Below, piece by piece: positions 25,723 through 35,091 of a stretch of DNA of 64,000 nucleotides. A program made the translations under genes and the position numbers. The DNA is from Natronospirillum sp965602035 (GTDB taxonomy: Bacteria > Pseudomonadota > Gammaproteobacteria > Pseudomonadales > Natronospirillaceae), in the NCBI GenBank assembly GCA_965602035.1, contig OZ271919.1, forward strand, positions 2,914,001 through 2,978,000, given 5' to 3'. Each line of letters begins with the position of its first letter. The first letter of the stretch is position 1. Under the pieces are notes generated by a model. The model saw nothing but the letters and a program-made list of their open reading frames with translations, searched no databases and was not told the DNA's origin.

Positions 25723-27573
25723 TTACTCTCCTTCGTCCGACTGGCGGGCGTCGATGCGTTGCTGCGCGGTCACGCGCACAAAGGCATTGGGCGCGCCGAG
25801 CCCGTTATAACCACGCCGGGAGACAAGTTCGAAGAAAAAAGCCTGGTGTGCCTGCAGCAGATACAATTGCTCGTAGTCGCCGGACGCATCCCGGTCGAAC
25901 AGAATGTTGTTTTCGTTCAGCCACTGCCAGTATGGGGTCGCAAGTTCCTCGCGAGCTGCCAGATCGCGGTAGTAATTGTCCGGTATCGGCAGAGTGCGCT
26001 GGCCATTTGCTGTCAGCGCTGCTGCCGTAGCGGCCATATCGTCCGTCTGCATGGCCACATGGTGCACCCCTGATCCACCGTATTCACGCACAAACCGGTT
26101 GCTGACCGTGTCGGGTGAGGCACTGGCGTTGAGGGCAAGTCGGAATCGCCCGTCATGATTCTCCAGCACCTGGCTCTGTATCAGGCCCCGGGGGTCGGCG
26201 ACATCAAAACTCGGTGAAATCCGGACATCGAAGATGGATCGGTACTGGAGCATCAGCGACAGATAATCGTGGTAAGAGAGGGCCAGGCTGATGTGGTCGA
26301 AACCGGTGACCGCGCCTTCCGGGACCGGTTGAGTGTCGACAGTGAACTCGCGGTCCCAGGTCCGGCTCATCTGCGAATGATCAATTATATAGGCAAGCGA
26401 GCCATCGACATTGCGCAGGGCGCTCATACGGTGCGTTGCCCCGACATCTTCGGGCTCAACGATGGTGTAACCCAGCAGATCCGCCCGCTTGAAGGCGTGG
26501 TAGGCGTTATCCACGAGCAGACCGAACGCGGATACCGCGCTGGCTGTCCGCCCCGGAATCCGACCGGCAAAGGAACTGTCGGTATTCAGGACCACGTTGA
26601 CGTCATTCACAGCCCATCGTTCAGCATCCAGCGTATGGTGACGCCCGACACAGGACAGTCCCAGCGCTGACAGGGTAGAGCGAATCCTCACCAGGTCGTC
26701 CGGTTCAACCGACACCTCAATGAAGGCCATGTGTTCGATGGGCTGGGCCGCCGGCACCGTGGAGGTTTCTGACATGCTCTGGAGCAGGTGGTACGACTTG
26801 AGCCCGTCGTGCGCGGTCTGATCGCTGTGGCCCATCCGGAACACATCGTTGAATATTTCGTGGGACAACGCGCCGTCGTAACGGGTCTCGCGGAGCTGCT
26901 GCATGAAGTCGTCGATCGGCAATTCTCCCTGACCCGGGAAACAGCGGTAGTGCCGGCTCCATGACAGATGATCCATAGACAGTCGCGGTGCATCCGCCGT
27001 CTGCACCAGGAAAATTCGTTCACCCGGTATATTGCCGATGCTGTTCAGCTCCGTCTGGCGCGAAAATATATGGAACGTGTCCAGCACGAGTCCGACGCTG
27101 GGGTGGTCGGCCCGCCGGACCACCTCCCAGCTGTCACGGTAATCGTCAATATGACGTCCCCAGGCGAGTGCTTCAAACGCGATCCGCATCTGCCGCCTGG
27201 CCGCACGTTCCCCGAGTTCGTGGAAATCATCCGCAGCCCGGCTTATGCCGGGCAGTGCATCCGGGTGAACTGTGCTGCAGACCATCAGCAAGTCCGTGCC
27301 GAGTTCCGCCATCAGGTCAAATTTGTGTTCTGCCCGATCAAAGGCGCGTTGTCTGGCCCGCCCGGTCAGACCCTCGAGATCACGGAAGGGTTGCAGGGTG
27401 ACCAGCTCCAGACCCCGGTCACGCACCAGCTGTCCGACATCACGCGCGCTCAGATCAGACGCCGTCAGGTCGTTCTCGAAAATTTCGATGCCGGCAAATC
27501 CGGCATCTGCTATCGCACTGATCTTTTCAGGCAGAGAACCACTCAGGCAAACCGTGGCAATGGACGGAAACAT
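25723..27573 (-). CDS. quiC: QuiC-like 3-dehydroshikimate dehydratase, two-domain
   Basis: A 616-residue fusion of the QuiC1 type. Residues 1 to about 275 form a sugar-phosphate isomerase-like barrel (IATVCLSGSLPEKISAIADA; HIDDYRDSWEVVRRADHPSV; ALSHEIFND), the dehydratase domain that makes protocatechuate from 3-dehydroshikimate. Residues from about 285 form a hydroxyphenylpyruvate-dioxygenase-like part with metal-type His in VTGFDHISLAL and GGSGVHHVAMQTDD and a Glu in FFFELVSRRGYNGLGAPN. Its neighbours, a shikimate dehydrogenase-like enzyme and a TRAP transporter, support use in quinate/shikimate catabolism. Confidence 0.85.
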   Translation of the reverse strand: MFPSIATVCLSGSLPEKISAIADAGFAGIEIFENDLTASDLSARDVGQLVRDRGLELVTLQPFRDLEGLTGRARQRAFDRAEHKFDLMAELGTDLLMVCSTVHPDALPGISRAADDFHELGERAARRQMRIAFEALAWGRHIDDYRDSWEVVRRADHPSVGLVLDTFHIFSRQTELNSIGNIPGERIFLVQTADAPRLSMDHLSWSRHYRCFPGQGELPIDDFMQQLRETRYDGALSHEIFNDVFRMGHSDQTAHDGLKSYHLLQSMSETSTVPAAQPIEHMAFIEVSVEPDDLVRIRSTLSALGLSCVGRHHTLDAERWAVNDVNVVLNTDSSFAGRIPGRTASAVSAFGLLVDNAYHAFKRADLLGYTIVEPEDVGATHRMSALRNVDGSLAYIIDHSQMSRTWDREFTVDTQPVPEGAVTGFDHISLALSYHDYLSLMLQYRSIFDVRISPSFDVADPRGLIQSQVLENHDGRFRLALNASASPDTVSNRFVREYGGSGVHHVAMQTDDMAATAAALTANGQRTLPIPDNYYRDLAAREELATPYWQWLNENNILFDRDASGDYEQLYLLQAHQAFFFELVSRRGYNGLGAPNAFVRVTAQQRIDARQSDEGE

Positions 27574-27590
27574 CGTATGTGTCCTCCAGG

Positions 27591-28859
27591 TCAGTATCCC
27601 GCCAGTCGGGGCAGGAAGGTGACGAGTTGTGGTACAAACGCAATCAGCAGAAGCACCATGATTTCGACGGCCAGCATTGGCAGCAAACGGCGGACTATCG
27701 GGGCAAGGCCGGTTCCGGCCACCGATTGCGACACAAACAGACAGAGCCCCAGCGGTGGGGTTATCAGCCCGATCATCAGGTTGAAGATCACGACAAACCC
27801 GAAGTGCAGCGGATCGATCCCCAGACTCATGGCGATCGGATGAAGTATCGGTACCAGCACCAGCATGGCGGCGATGCCCTCAAGAAACAGGCCGACCACC
27901 AGCAACAGTAGAATGACAATGATCAGGAACGTCCACGGCACCGACACATATGTCAGAGCCCACTCCGTGAGCATGTTCGGGACCCGATTGAAGGTCAGGA
28001 CCCAGTTGGCCGCTGCTACTGCGCCCATGATGACCATGATTACGGCACTGTCCCGCATGGCGCGGGCAAAGATGCCGGGCAACTGACTGAGGCGGATGTT
28101 CCGGTACAGGAATACCCCCAGAAAGAGCGCGTAAACCACCGCGAACGACGCTGCCTCAGTCGGTGTAACGATGCCCAGCAGAATCGACCCCACCACGAAG
28201 ACCGGCATGAGTGCCGGAAGCAGACCGTGCAGAATGGCCCGGAGGCGGGAGGCACTGGAGCCGACTTTGCTCTCGCCGTAGTTCCGGACAAAGAAAAAGA
28301 CATAGAGTGACAGGCCGAAGGCGAGCATCAGACCCGGAACAATACCGGCCAGAAACAGGCCCGGCACCGACACCCCGGTTACCACGAGCGCGTAGATAAT
28401 GACCGGTATGCTGGGTGGGATAATCGGGCCGATCACGGACGAGGCAGCCGTCAGTGCGGCAGAAAATTCTCTGGGGTAGCCTTCCTTTTCCATGGCCGGT
28501 ACGAATACGCGACCGAGCGCCGATGTGTCGGCGATCGCGGACCCGGACAACCCGGCAAAGATCACCGATGCCCATATGTTGACGTGTGCCAGTCCGGCTC
28601 TCAGTCGCCCGACAATGGCGTTGGCCATCTGAATGATACGTTGCGTGATCCCGGCCTCGTTCATCAGTTCGCCGGCGAGGATGAACAGCGGTATCGCCAG
28701 CAGCGAGAATGAATTCAACCCGGCGAACAGTTCCTGGGCAACAATGCGGATGTGAAACGGAAAATCACTGGTGGCCATCAGCACAATAAGGGTGCCGAGA
28801 ATGGCAAAAGCGAACGGTACTCCAATCACGACCAGTAAGAGCAGAAGGGCAAAAATCAT
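27591..28859 (-). CDS. TRAP transporter large permease (DctM)
   Basis: The main membrane subunit of a TRAP transporter, 422 residues, about twelve helices. Typical segments are FVPAMEKEGYPREFSAALTA, IGPIIPPSIPVIIYALVVTG and IVTPTEAASFAVVY. The last hydrophobic part contains FNLMIGLITPPLGLCLFVSQ, another family hallmark. It overlaps the DctQ gene by 4 bases and precedes the quiC-like gene by 17 bases, so it is likely to import the substrate of those enzymes. Confidence 0.92.
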   Translation of the reverse strand: MIFALLLLLVVIGVPFAFAILGTLIVLMATSDFPFHIRIVAQELFAGLNSFSLLAIPLFILAGELMNEAGITQRIIQMANAIVGRLRAGLAHVNIWASVIFAGLSGSAIADTSALGRVFVPAMEKEGYPREFSAALTAASSVIGPIIPPSIPVIIYALVVTGVSVPGLFLAGIVPGLMLAFGLSLYVFFFVRNYGESKVGSSASRLRAILHGLLPALMPVFVVGSILLGIVTPTEAASFAVVYALFLGVFLYRNIRLSQLPGIFARAMRDSAVIMVIMGAVAAANWVLTFNRVPNMLTEWALTYVSVPWTFLIIVILLLLVVGLFLEGIAAMLVLVPILHPIAMSLGIDPLHFGFVVIFNLMIGLITPPLGLCLFVSQSVAGTGLAPIVRRLLPMLAVEIMVLLLIAFVPQLVTFLPRLAGY

Positions 28860-29359
28860 TCGGAGCCCTCCTCAATGGCCGGCCCGTTGGCATCAAACCT
28901 CAGGCCCAGCATGACCAACGCCGCGACGGACACCAATGCACTGCCGATCGGAACGGAAAGCTGGAAAATCCACATAGGGAGCTGCGTACTGGAAGAAATC
29001 AGGCCGCCGCGGGAATTCATGAAATACCAGGATGAGATGAGCAAGCCGATGCCGGTGGCGCAAACCGTCAGATCGATCAGTATTGCCTGTGCCTGTCGCC
29101 AGTTGGCCGGTACCAGGTTGTTCAGCAGGTTGAAGTTAACGTGTCGGTCCTGCAGGTAGGCCCAGGACAGCGCCACCATAAGGCCGAAAATCATGAGATA
29201 GATGGCAACATCCTGACCCCAGGTCAGTGAGCCGCCGCCCAGATATCGCCAGAATGCATTGAGCGCGACCAGCAGGAACAGGCACATCATGGACAGCGCA
29301 GAGAGCAGACGGGAAACCGCGATTAACCCGTTACGGACAGTTTGAAGCAGCGACATCAT
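28856..29359 (-). CDS. TRAP transporter small permease (DctQ)
   Basis: The small membrane subunit, about 167 residues and four helices. The conserved SLTWGQDVAIYLMIFGLMVA and DRHVNFNLL segments are the DctQ signature. I start at the first of two tandem ATG codons; the open frame reaches 20 codons further but that part is not family-like. It overlaps the large permease gene by 4 bases. Confidence 0.88.
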   Translation of the reverse strand: MMSLLQTVRNGLIAVSRLLSALSMMCLFLLVALNAFWRYLGGGSLTWGQDVAIYLMIFGLMVALSWAYLQDRHVNFNLLNNLVPANWRQAQAILIDLTVCATGIGLLISSWYFMNSRGGLISSSTQLPMWIFQLSVPIGSALVSVAALVMLGLRFDANGPAIEEGSE

Positions 29360-29380
29360 GGTGAAATTCCGATAAGCGAG

Positions 29381-29410
29381 GCACAGGGCCGGCGGATGCC
29401 GACCCCGTGC
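29381..29410 (-). terminator. Stem-loop between dctP and dctQ (first TRAP)
   Basis: GCAC-A-GGG-C-CGGC pairs with GCCG-A-CCC-C-GTGC around a GGAT loop, giving 11 pairs with two A-C mismatches. No T tract follows. It probably stabilises the upstream binding-protein mRNA or limits read-through. Confidence 0.5.
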
Positions 29411-29434
29411 AGATGGCATGGATCAGCGGCGAGC

Positions 29435-30439
29435 TTACATGGCCTCGTCTACGGCTGCACTCAGCCGGTCAATCCACTCGGCATCACTGCCGAGTTCACC
29501 GCGCAGGTACTCAATGACGGCAGGTTGCGCCGCGTCGCGGAACTGCTCAAGCTGATCCGCTGTGGGCTGCGTGACTTCCATGCCTTCAGCGGCCAGTTTG
29601 GACACCCCGTCAGCCGAATTGAACTGCTGAATCGCACGGCCCATGGTGCCGGCAATGGTCGCGGCCCGCTGAATCGCGTCCTGCTCGCTGTCAGAGAACG
29701 ACTGGAAAAAGTCGTCGTTGATCAGAATGTGGTCGACACCGTATACGTGTCCGTCCAGCGTCAGGTAATCCTGAAACTCATAGAAATTATTGCCATAAAT
29801 TACCGAGATCGGGTTCTCCTGCCCGTCAACCACGCCGGTGGACAGAGCAGTGGGGACTTCACTCCAGGCAATGCCCTGTGGTTCAGCGCCCAGTCCGCGC
29901 ACCATTTCCAGATACAGCGGAATCGTCTGAACACGGAACTGGAGACCTTCCATGTCTTCGGGTGTCGCGATCGGGCGAACCGAGTTGGTGAAGTGGCGGA
30001 ACCCGGTCTCACCATAGGCCAGTGTCCGGAGACCGGTTTCCTGCAGACAGTGGTCCGCGAGTGCATCGCCGAACTCACCGTCCATTACTTCCCAGGCCAC
30101 CGGCGCGGACGGGAACATGTACGGAATGTCAGTCACAGAGGCTGCCTGGCAGAAGTTGGCGTAGGCGCCCGATACCATTGCAATGCCGACGGTGCCGTCC
30201 TGTGCGCCCTGAACCAGTTCTGTTTCATCACCCAGAGCACCGGCAGGATAAAGCTCGACGGTCAGGTCGGTCTGAGCTTCCACCAGGTTCTTGAATATGT
30301 GGCTCGCGGCGCCCTTCTTGGACGTCTGCCAGTCATCCGGATCCACGTGTCCGAAACGGATCGTCTGCGCTGAAGCCACGGTTGATGCGGCCAGAACGGC
30401 AGCAGTCAGTGTTACTGTAATTGCTTTGGACTGGAACAT
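29435..30439 (-). CDS. TRAP transporter solute-binding protein (DctP)
   Basis: A periplasmic binding protein, 334 residues. The start is the ATG after GAGGAAGAGGA and gives the signal peptide FQSKAITVTLTAAVLAASTV. The mature protein begins TIRFGHVDPDDWQTSKKGAA. The family Arg that binds the ligand carboxylate lies in GLQFRVQTIPLYLEM. It is the first gene of an operon DctP-DctQ-DctM-QuiC-dehydrogenase, so quinate, shikimate or a related hydroxy acid is the likely ligand. Confidence 0.88.
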   Translation of the reverse strand: MFQSKAITVTLTAAVLAASTVASAQTIRFGHVDPDDWQTSKKGAASHIFKNLVEAQTDLTVELYPAGALGDETELVQGAQDGTVGIAMVSGAYANFCQAASVTDIPYMFPSAPVAWEVMDGEFGDALADHCLQETGLRTLAYGETGFRHFTNSVRPIATPEDMEGLQFRVQTIPLYLEMVRGLGAEPQGIAWSEVPTALSTGVVDGQENPISVIYGNNFYEFQDYLTLDGHVYGVDHILINDDFFQSFSDSEQDAIQRAATIAGTMGRAIQQFNSADGVSKLAAEGMEVTQPTADQLEQFRDAAQPAVIEYLRGELGSDAEWIDRLSAAVDEAM

Positions 30440-30531
30440 TATTGTTGTCCTCTTCCTCGCTTGGTGCGTTTTTAGCCGACTTTTCGCGCCGACCATCTTA
30501 TTATCGACTGTTCACGAGCAGCCTTGGTTTA

Positions 30532-30560
30532 ATAATGTACGAAATGGTACGTTCAGTCAA
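30532..30560 (-). promoter_or_regulatory. Promoter of the TRAP/quinate operon with operator in the spacer
   Basis: On the minus strand TTGACT, 17 bases and CATTAT form a plausible promoter. The spacer holds the inverted repeat GTAC-N6-GTAC (30537-30550), well placed for a repressor to block RNA polymerase. The divergent TetR gene starts 43 bases away. Confidence 0.5.
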
Positions 30561-30602
30561 GTTATGGCATACTATAAAATTAAAACGACGAGGCTTCAGG
30601 TC

Positions 30603-31289
30603 ATGGCAGACAGTAGTGGTAAAGGGGTGAAAACCGGCGTCAGCCGAGGCCGGACGCGGCGCAACGACCCTGAGCGGGTGAAGGCCGACATTCTGAAAGT
30701 CGCAACCGCAGAGTTCTCAGAGAAGGGGCTGTCGGGGGCACGGATCGACGAAATTGCGGAAAAGACGCAGGCGTCGAAACGGATGATCTACTACTACTTT
30801 CGGGATAAGGAATCCCTGTACCTGCATACGCTTGAGGCGTCTTATCAGGAAGTGCGCGAACAGGAAAATACCCTGGATCTGGACCACCTGGATCCAGATA
30901 CAGCGCTGCGCCGGCTGGTCGAATTTACCTTTCGTCACCACGCTGCCAGCCCGGATTTCATCCGGCTCGTAATGATCGAGAATATTCATCATGGCCACTA
31001 CCTGGCCCAGTCGGATCTGATTCAGCAGTTGAATGCAGGGGCCATCGACCACCTGTCACGGGTCTACGATCGTGGTGTTGCCGAGCGGGTTTTTCGCCCG
31101 GGCCTTGATCCACTGGAACTCCACTGGCTGATCAGTGCGCTGTCATTTTTCAACGTGTCCAATCGGCATACGTTTGCGCGCATATTCAATTGGGATACTG
31201 CCGCTCCGGACAATCAGGAAAAGCTGGCGTCACATGTCGTCGATATGGTTCTGCGCTATGTCGAATGGGTACCCGATGCCAATGAGTGA
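30603..31289 (+). CDS. TetR-family regulator
   Basis: A TetR-type repressor, 228 residues. The HTH is in residues 25-70: ILKVATAEFSEKGLSGARID, then EKTQASKRMIYYYFRDKESL, the classic TetR pattern. The C-terminal ligand domain is less conserved. The ATG was chosen because it starts just before the HTH domain; the frame is open further up in the intergenic region. Divergent placement from the TRAP/QuiC operon suggests that it controls that operon in response to quinate, shikimate or protocatechuate, which is inference. Confidence 0.88.
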   Translation: MADSSGKGVKTGVSRGRTRRNDPERVKADILKVATAEFSEKGLSGARIDEIAEKTQASKRMIYYYFRDKESLYLHTLEASYQEVREQENTLDLDHLDPDTALRRLVEFTFRHHAASPDFIRLVMIENIHHGHYLAQSDLIQQLNAGAIDHLSRVYDRGVAERVFRPGLDPLELHWLISALSFFNVSNRHTFARIFNWDTAAPDNQEKLASHVVDMVLRYVEWVPDANE

Positions 31290-32223
31290 CGTGAGCATTG
31301 CCGCGACCATTTTGCCTATTTTTGCGGTCATTGCGTTGGGCTATGTTGCCGTGCGGGCGCGGGCGTTTCCGCGGTCCGCGGTTCCCTATATGGGTCAGTT
31401 TGTCGTGGGTTTCTGCCTGCCGGCGCTGGTTTTTACCACGGTGTCCCGCTCGCCGATAAATGAGGTGATCAACCCCTGGTACGTTGGCGTCTATGCGCTG
31501 GGCGGGCTGCTTACTTACTGGATAGTGGTAATCGGCTCGCGGTACGTTGCCGGTGAGAGCCTGACCGCTGCCGGGGGCAACGGCCTCGGATCGTCGGTCA
31601 GCAACAGTGCGTTTGTGGGAGCACCGGTGCTCATAGCCGTTTACGGGAGTCTGCCGGCAAACGGGTTCACCATGAATCTGTTGGTAGAGAATATCGTGAT
31701 GCTTCCGACCGTGTTGGTGGTGTTCGAGCTGGCAAAGAGTCTGCGCGAAGGCGGTATTAACGCCGGTGCGCTGACCAGCGTGTTCCGGAACCTGCTGCGT
31801 AACCCGATACTTCTGGCATTGCTGGCCGGTCTGGTTCTGAACCTGAGTGGTTTGAGGGTGGCGGAACCTGTCTACACCAGCCTTGGGTTTCTGGTGGATG
31901 CCGCCATCGGAGTGGCATTGTTCACCATCGGCGGGTCTCTGGTGGGCACTGCATTGCGCGGCAGTTTCTGGAGTATCGGCTCTGTGGCCGCGGGCAAACT
32001 GGTTCTGCACCCGCTGATTGTGGCCGGTCTGGTCTGGCTGGCACCACCGTTCGACCCGGAGCTGGAGCGCATCGCCATCCTGTCGGCGGCAATGCCGATG
32101 ATGAGCATATACCCGGTGCTGGCGGGGCGTTATCAGCCCGACAACGCCTATGCCGCCACGCTCATGGTGACCACTCTGTTGTCGATGATTACCCTGTCCA
32201 TCGTGCTGCTTGCGCTCTACTGA
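31282..32223 (+). CDS. AEC-family transporter
   Basis: An auxin-efflux-carrier family permease of 313 residues and about ten helices. Typical features are ILPIFAVIALGYVAVRARAF at the N-terminus, GNGLGSSVSNSAFVGAPVLI in the middle and ALFTIGGSLVG near the second half. Bacterial members often move malonate, malate or related acids. The ATG overlaps the TetR stop by 8 bases, so the two are cotranscribed. Another ATG 6 bases earlier is possible. Confidence 0.85.
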   Translation: MSDVSIAATILPIFAVIALGYVAVRARAFPRSAVPYMGQFVVGFCLPALVFTTVSRSPINEVINPWYVGVYALGGLLTYWIVVIGSRYVAGESLTAAGGNGLGSSVSNSAFVGAPVLIAVYGSLPANGFTMNLLVENIVMLPTVLVVFELAKSLREGGINAGALTSVFRNLLRNPILLALLAGLVLNLSGLRVAEPVYTSLGFLVDAAIGVALFTIGGSLVGTALRGSFWSIGSVAAGKLVLHPLIVAGLVWLAPPFDPELERIAILSAAMPMMSIYPVLAGRYQPDNAYAATLMVTTLLSMITLSIVLLALY

Positions 32224-32233
32224 GGTCGGCCGG

Positions 32234-32515
32234 TCAGCGGACTACGTCAAAGCCGGTAACATCCGGGCTTTCGTTGACACTTTCCACGGTGACCTCGCTC
32301 ACGCGAGCGTGTGGCGGGCCCGAACGACACCAGTCCGTGAAGTCCTGCAATTGGTCCGGATGGCCGTGAGCGAGTGCTTCCACACGGCCGTCCGGCAGGT
32401 TTCGAACCCAGCCGGTCAGCCCAAGGCGCCGTGCAGTTTCCTGGGCAGAGGCGCGGTAGAATACTCCCTGCACGCGCCCTGCAATAACGAGCCGCCAGGT
32501 TTCTGTTCCGGCCAT
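32234..32515 (-). CDS. Acylphosphatase
   Basis: A small 93-residue enzyme that hydrolyses acyl phosphates such as carbamoyl phosphate. The catalytic Arg lies in GRVQGVFYRASAQETA and the catalytic Asn in GWVRNLPDGRVEAL, both typical. It is convergent with the AEC gene and divergent from the 5-oxoprolinase genes. No signal sequence. Confidence 0.93.
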   Translation of the reverse strand: MAGTETWRLVIAGRVQGVFYRASAQETARRLGLTGWVRNLPDGRVEALAHGHPDQLQDFTDWCRSGPPHARVSEVTVESVNESPDVTGFDVVR

Positions 32516-32628
32516 AATCGGTTTGCCTCCGTTGGCAACTGTCGGTGGATTGGCTCTCGAATGACAGTGTAACCTTGACGTGCAGGGTTGAGAATCATTC
32601 GCTCAGGAACGCGAAAAGAGGGTATGCA

Positions 32629-33372
32629 ATGGCCAGATTGTTGCTGAACGGAGACATGGGCGAAAGCTTTGGTCCCTGGGTCATGGGGAACGATGAGCAA
32701 TTGATGCCCTATGTGGACATGGCCAATGTCGCCTGTGGCTTTCATGCGTCTGACCCGCTGGTGATGCGCCGTACAGTAGAGCTGGCGGTGCGGCACGGCG
32801 TGCGCGTCGGTGCCCACCCGGCGTATCCGGATCTGCAGGGGTTCGGCCGGCGATCCATGGCGTGTTCCCCGGACGAAGTGGAGGCGATGGTGCTCTACCA
32901 GGTTGGGGCACTGGCCGGTGCGTGCCGGGCGGAGGGCACGCAACTGCACTACGTCAAACCGCATGGTGCCCTGTACAATGACATGGCCCGGGACCCGCAA
33001 TTGTTCACTGCTGTGGCGCGAGCGGTACAGGCGTTTGACCCTGACCTCGCGCTGGTAACGCTCGCACGGCGCAACACATCGGCCGTGCGCGAGATGGCCG
33101 ATTCGATGGGGCTTTCCCTCTGGTTCGAAGCGTTTGCGGACCGTGCCTACACTGATGAGGGGTTTCTGGCACCGCGCAGCGAGCCTGGCTCGGTACATCA
33201 CGAGCCTTCGGTTATTGTGGATCAGGCGGTGCGGATTGCCGAGGGCAGACCGCTGACGACGCTGGGCGGGCAGTCACTGACGCTGCAGGCCGATACCCTC
33301 TGCGTGCATGGCGACAACCCTGAATCCATTGCGGCGGTGAAGGCGATCCGTGACGCCCTGGGCCAATCATGA
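32629..33372 (+). CDS. pxpA: 5-oxoprolinase subunit PxpA (LamB/YcsF)
   Basis: Part of the ATP-dependent 5-oxoprolinase that opens pyroglutamate to glutamate. It has 247 residues. The N-terminus LLNGDMGESFGPW and the segments MANVACGFHASDPLVMRRTV and GAHPAYPDLQGFGRR are PxpA hallmarks; HYVKPHGALYNDM holds further conserved residues. The ATG follows AAAGAGGG. It overlaps pxpB by 4 bases. Confidence 0.93.
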   Translation: MARLLLNGDMGESFGPWVMGNDEQLMPYVDMANVACGFHASDPLVMRRTVELAVRHGVRVGAHPAYPDLQGFGRRSMACSPDEVEAMVLYQVGALAGACRAEGTQLHYVKPHGALYNDMARDPQLFTAVARAVQAFDPDLALVTLARRNTSAVREMADSMGLSLWFEAFADRAYTDEGFLAPRSEPGSVHHEPSVIVDQAVRIAEGRPLTTLGGQSLTLQADTLCVHGDNPESIAAVKAIRDALGQS

Positions 33373-34094
33373 GCGGCCCGGGAACCAGATCACTCCCACG
33401 GTTCGAGCCGGCCGGCATTGACGGCTGGATTATTCGGCTGTTTGATGAGATTGATGAGTCCAATATCGGGCCAGTTCAGAGTCTGGCAGGCACCTGTGAA
33501 AAGGTGCTGGGCGATGCGCTGATTGACCTGGTGCCGTCCTACACGACTCTGTTGGTTATCTTCGACCCGTTGCGGTTAGCGCCATGGGAAGCGCGCGCAC
33601 TGCTGATTCAATGCGTCGCGGAATCGTCCGGTGCCACAGACCGGGAACAAGGGGCACTGCACACCCTGGAAACCTGGTATGACCCGTCAGTCGGGCCGGA
33701 TCTGGAGCGTGTCGCGCAGCACGCGAATGTAACCGTTGACGATGTGATCGCGCGCCACAGTGGGCTCGAATACCGGGTTTTCGCGATCGGATTCGCTCCA
33801 GGCTTTGCGTTCATGGGGCTGCTGGATCCGGTGCTGGAATGCCCGCGCCATGATACACCGAGGCGGTCGGTCCCGGCCGGTAGCGTCGCAATAACCGGTC
33901 GCCAGACAGCGGCCTATCCGATGGCCACCCCGGGAGGGTGGAACCTGTTGGGGCGGACCGCAACGCGCCTTTTTGATCGGGAAAGGAAACCATTCAATCT
34001 GCTTCGGGCCGGTGACCGGGTTCGATTTGTTGCGGTGGACCACGATGCGTTTGCCGCTGCCGGTGGGGACGACACGCCCATGGAGCGCTCCTGA
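33369..34094 (+). CDS. pxpB: 5-oxoprolinase subunit PxpB
   Basis: The second subunit, 241 residues, of the allophanate-hydrolase subunit 1 family (KipI-like). The conserved block IGFAPGFAFMGLLD, then PRRSVPAGSVAITGRQTAAY and TPGGWNLLGRT is clear. It forms the catalytic complex with PxpC. The start overlaps pxpA, and its stop overlaps the pxpC start (TGATG). Confidence 0.93.
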   Translation: MSGPGTRSLPRFEPAGIDGWIIRLFDEIDESNIGPVQSLAGTCEKVLGDALIDLVPSYTTLLVIFDPLRLAPWEARALLIQCVAESSGATDREQGALHTLETWYDPSVGPDLERVAQHANVTVDDVIARHSGLEYRVFAIGFAPGFAFMGLLDPVLECPRHDTPRRSVPAGSVAITGRQTAAYPMATPGGWNLLGRTATRLFDRERKPFNLLRAGDRVRFVAVDHDAFAAAGGDDTPMERS

Positions 34095-35041
34095 TGGCAG
34101 CCTATCGAGACGCAATTGACCTGTTTGAAGTGGTGCGTGCGGGCCCGATGGCAACGCTGCAGGATGCCGGGCGGTTTGGTGTGCGCCACCAGGGCCTCAC
34201 CCAGGGCGGTGCCGCTGATCTTCATGCCTGGGCCTGGGGAAACGCGCTGCTGGGAAACACCTGGGGTGCGCCATCCCTTGAAGTGGTGCTGGGCGGACTG
34301 GAACTGGTGGCATACCGGGATTGTCGGATGGCCATCACCGGCGCGGACCTCTCGGCAACACTGGACAATCAACCGGCACCACTGTGGGAGGCGTTCACAC
34401 TTCGCGCCGGCACTCGGCTTTGTTTCCAAACGCCGAACGCCGGTGTGCGTGCCTACATCTCCGTGCCGGGTGGGTTTTCTGCCCCACCGATACAGAACAG
34501 TGTGGCGACCGTCGCCAGGGAGCAGATCGGAGGCCTTTATGGCGACGGCCGGTCACTGGCAGTCGGTGACAGGCTGTCGGGCGCCGGCCATGCGGAGCCG
34601 GAGCGGCGACCTGCGGAGATGGCGCGCCCCGATATCCCGGACTATAAAGAGCCGGCAACGCTGGCGTTGATGCCGGGGGCGCAGATTGCTGGTTTTACCG
34701 GCGACAGTCTGTTCCAGGCGTTCAACCAGGCATGGCAGGTCGATGACCGGGCCGATCGAATGGGCGTGCGATTGCTCGGGCCGCGCCTGGTAAGCGCCTA
34801 CCGATCGATGATTTCAGAAGGAATCAACCTGGGAAGTGTTCAGGTACCTCCGGACGGTCAGCCGATCGCGCTGCTCAACGACCGGCAGACCATCGGGGGT
34901 TACCCCCGTCTGGGTGCGTTGACCCCCCTGACAGCGTCGCGGTTGTCTCAATGCCTGCCGGGCCAGACTGTCCGGCTGCGTGCGACCGGTGTCGAGCAGG
35001 CCTGGCGAGAATGGCAGCAGTTCCGGGGTCGCTTCTCCTGA
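34094..35041 (+). CDS. pxpC: 5-oxoprolinase subunit PxpC
   Basis: The third subunit, 315 residues, of the allophanate-hydrolase subunit 2 family (KipA-like). It shows VVRAGPMATLQDAGRFGVRH at the N-terminus. The later SEGINLGSVQVPPDGQPIAL and DRQTIGGYPRLGAL blocks are typical. It ends the pxpABC operon; the next gene is convergent, 50 bases away across an AT-rich gap. Confidence 0.93.
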   Translation: MAAYRDAIDLFEVVRAGPMATLQDAGRFGVRHQGLTQGGAADLHAWAWGNALLGNTWGAPSLEVVLGGLELVAYRDCRMAITGADLSATLDNQPAPLWEAFTLRAGTRLCFQTPNAGVRAYISVPGGFSAPPIQNSVATVAREQIGGLYGDGRSLAVGDRLSGAGHAEPERRPAEMARPDIPDYKEPATLALMPGAQIAGFTGDSLFQAFNQAWQVDDRADRMGVRLLGPRLVSAYRSMISEGINLGSVQVPPDGQPIALLNDRQTIGGYPRLGALTPLTASRLSQCLPGQTVRLRATGVEQAWREWQQFRGRFS

Positions 35042-35091
35042 CTGAGAATTCCATATTGTTTATGGATTCCGCAATTAATATTCCACTTTCG

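Noticed and set aside
35042..35091. AT-rich gap with a weak hairpin (TCCATA/TATGGA) between pxpC and the LysR gene
   Set aside because: Both genes end here, so no promoter is needed, and the stem is too weak and lacks a proper T tract to call a terminator. It may be a junction of an old rearrangement, but nothing in the window proves it.
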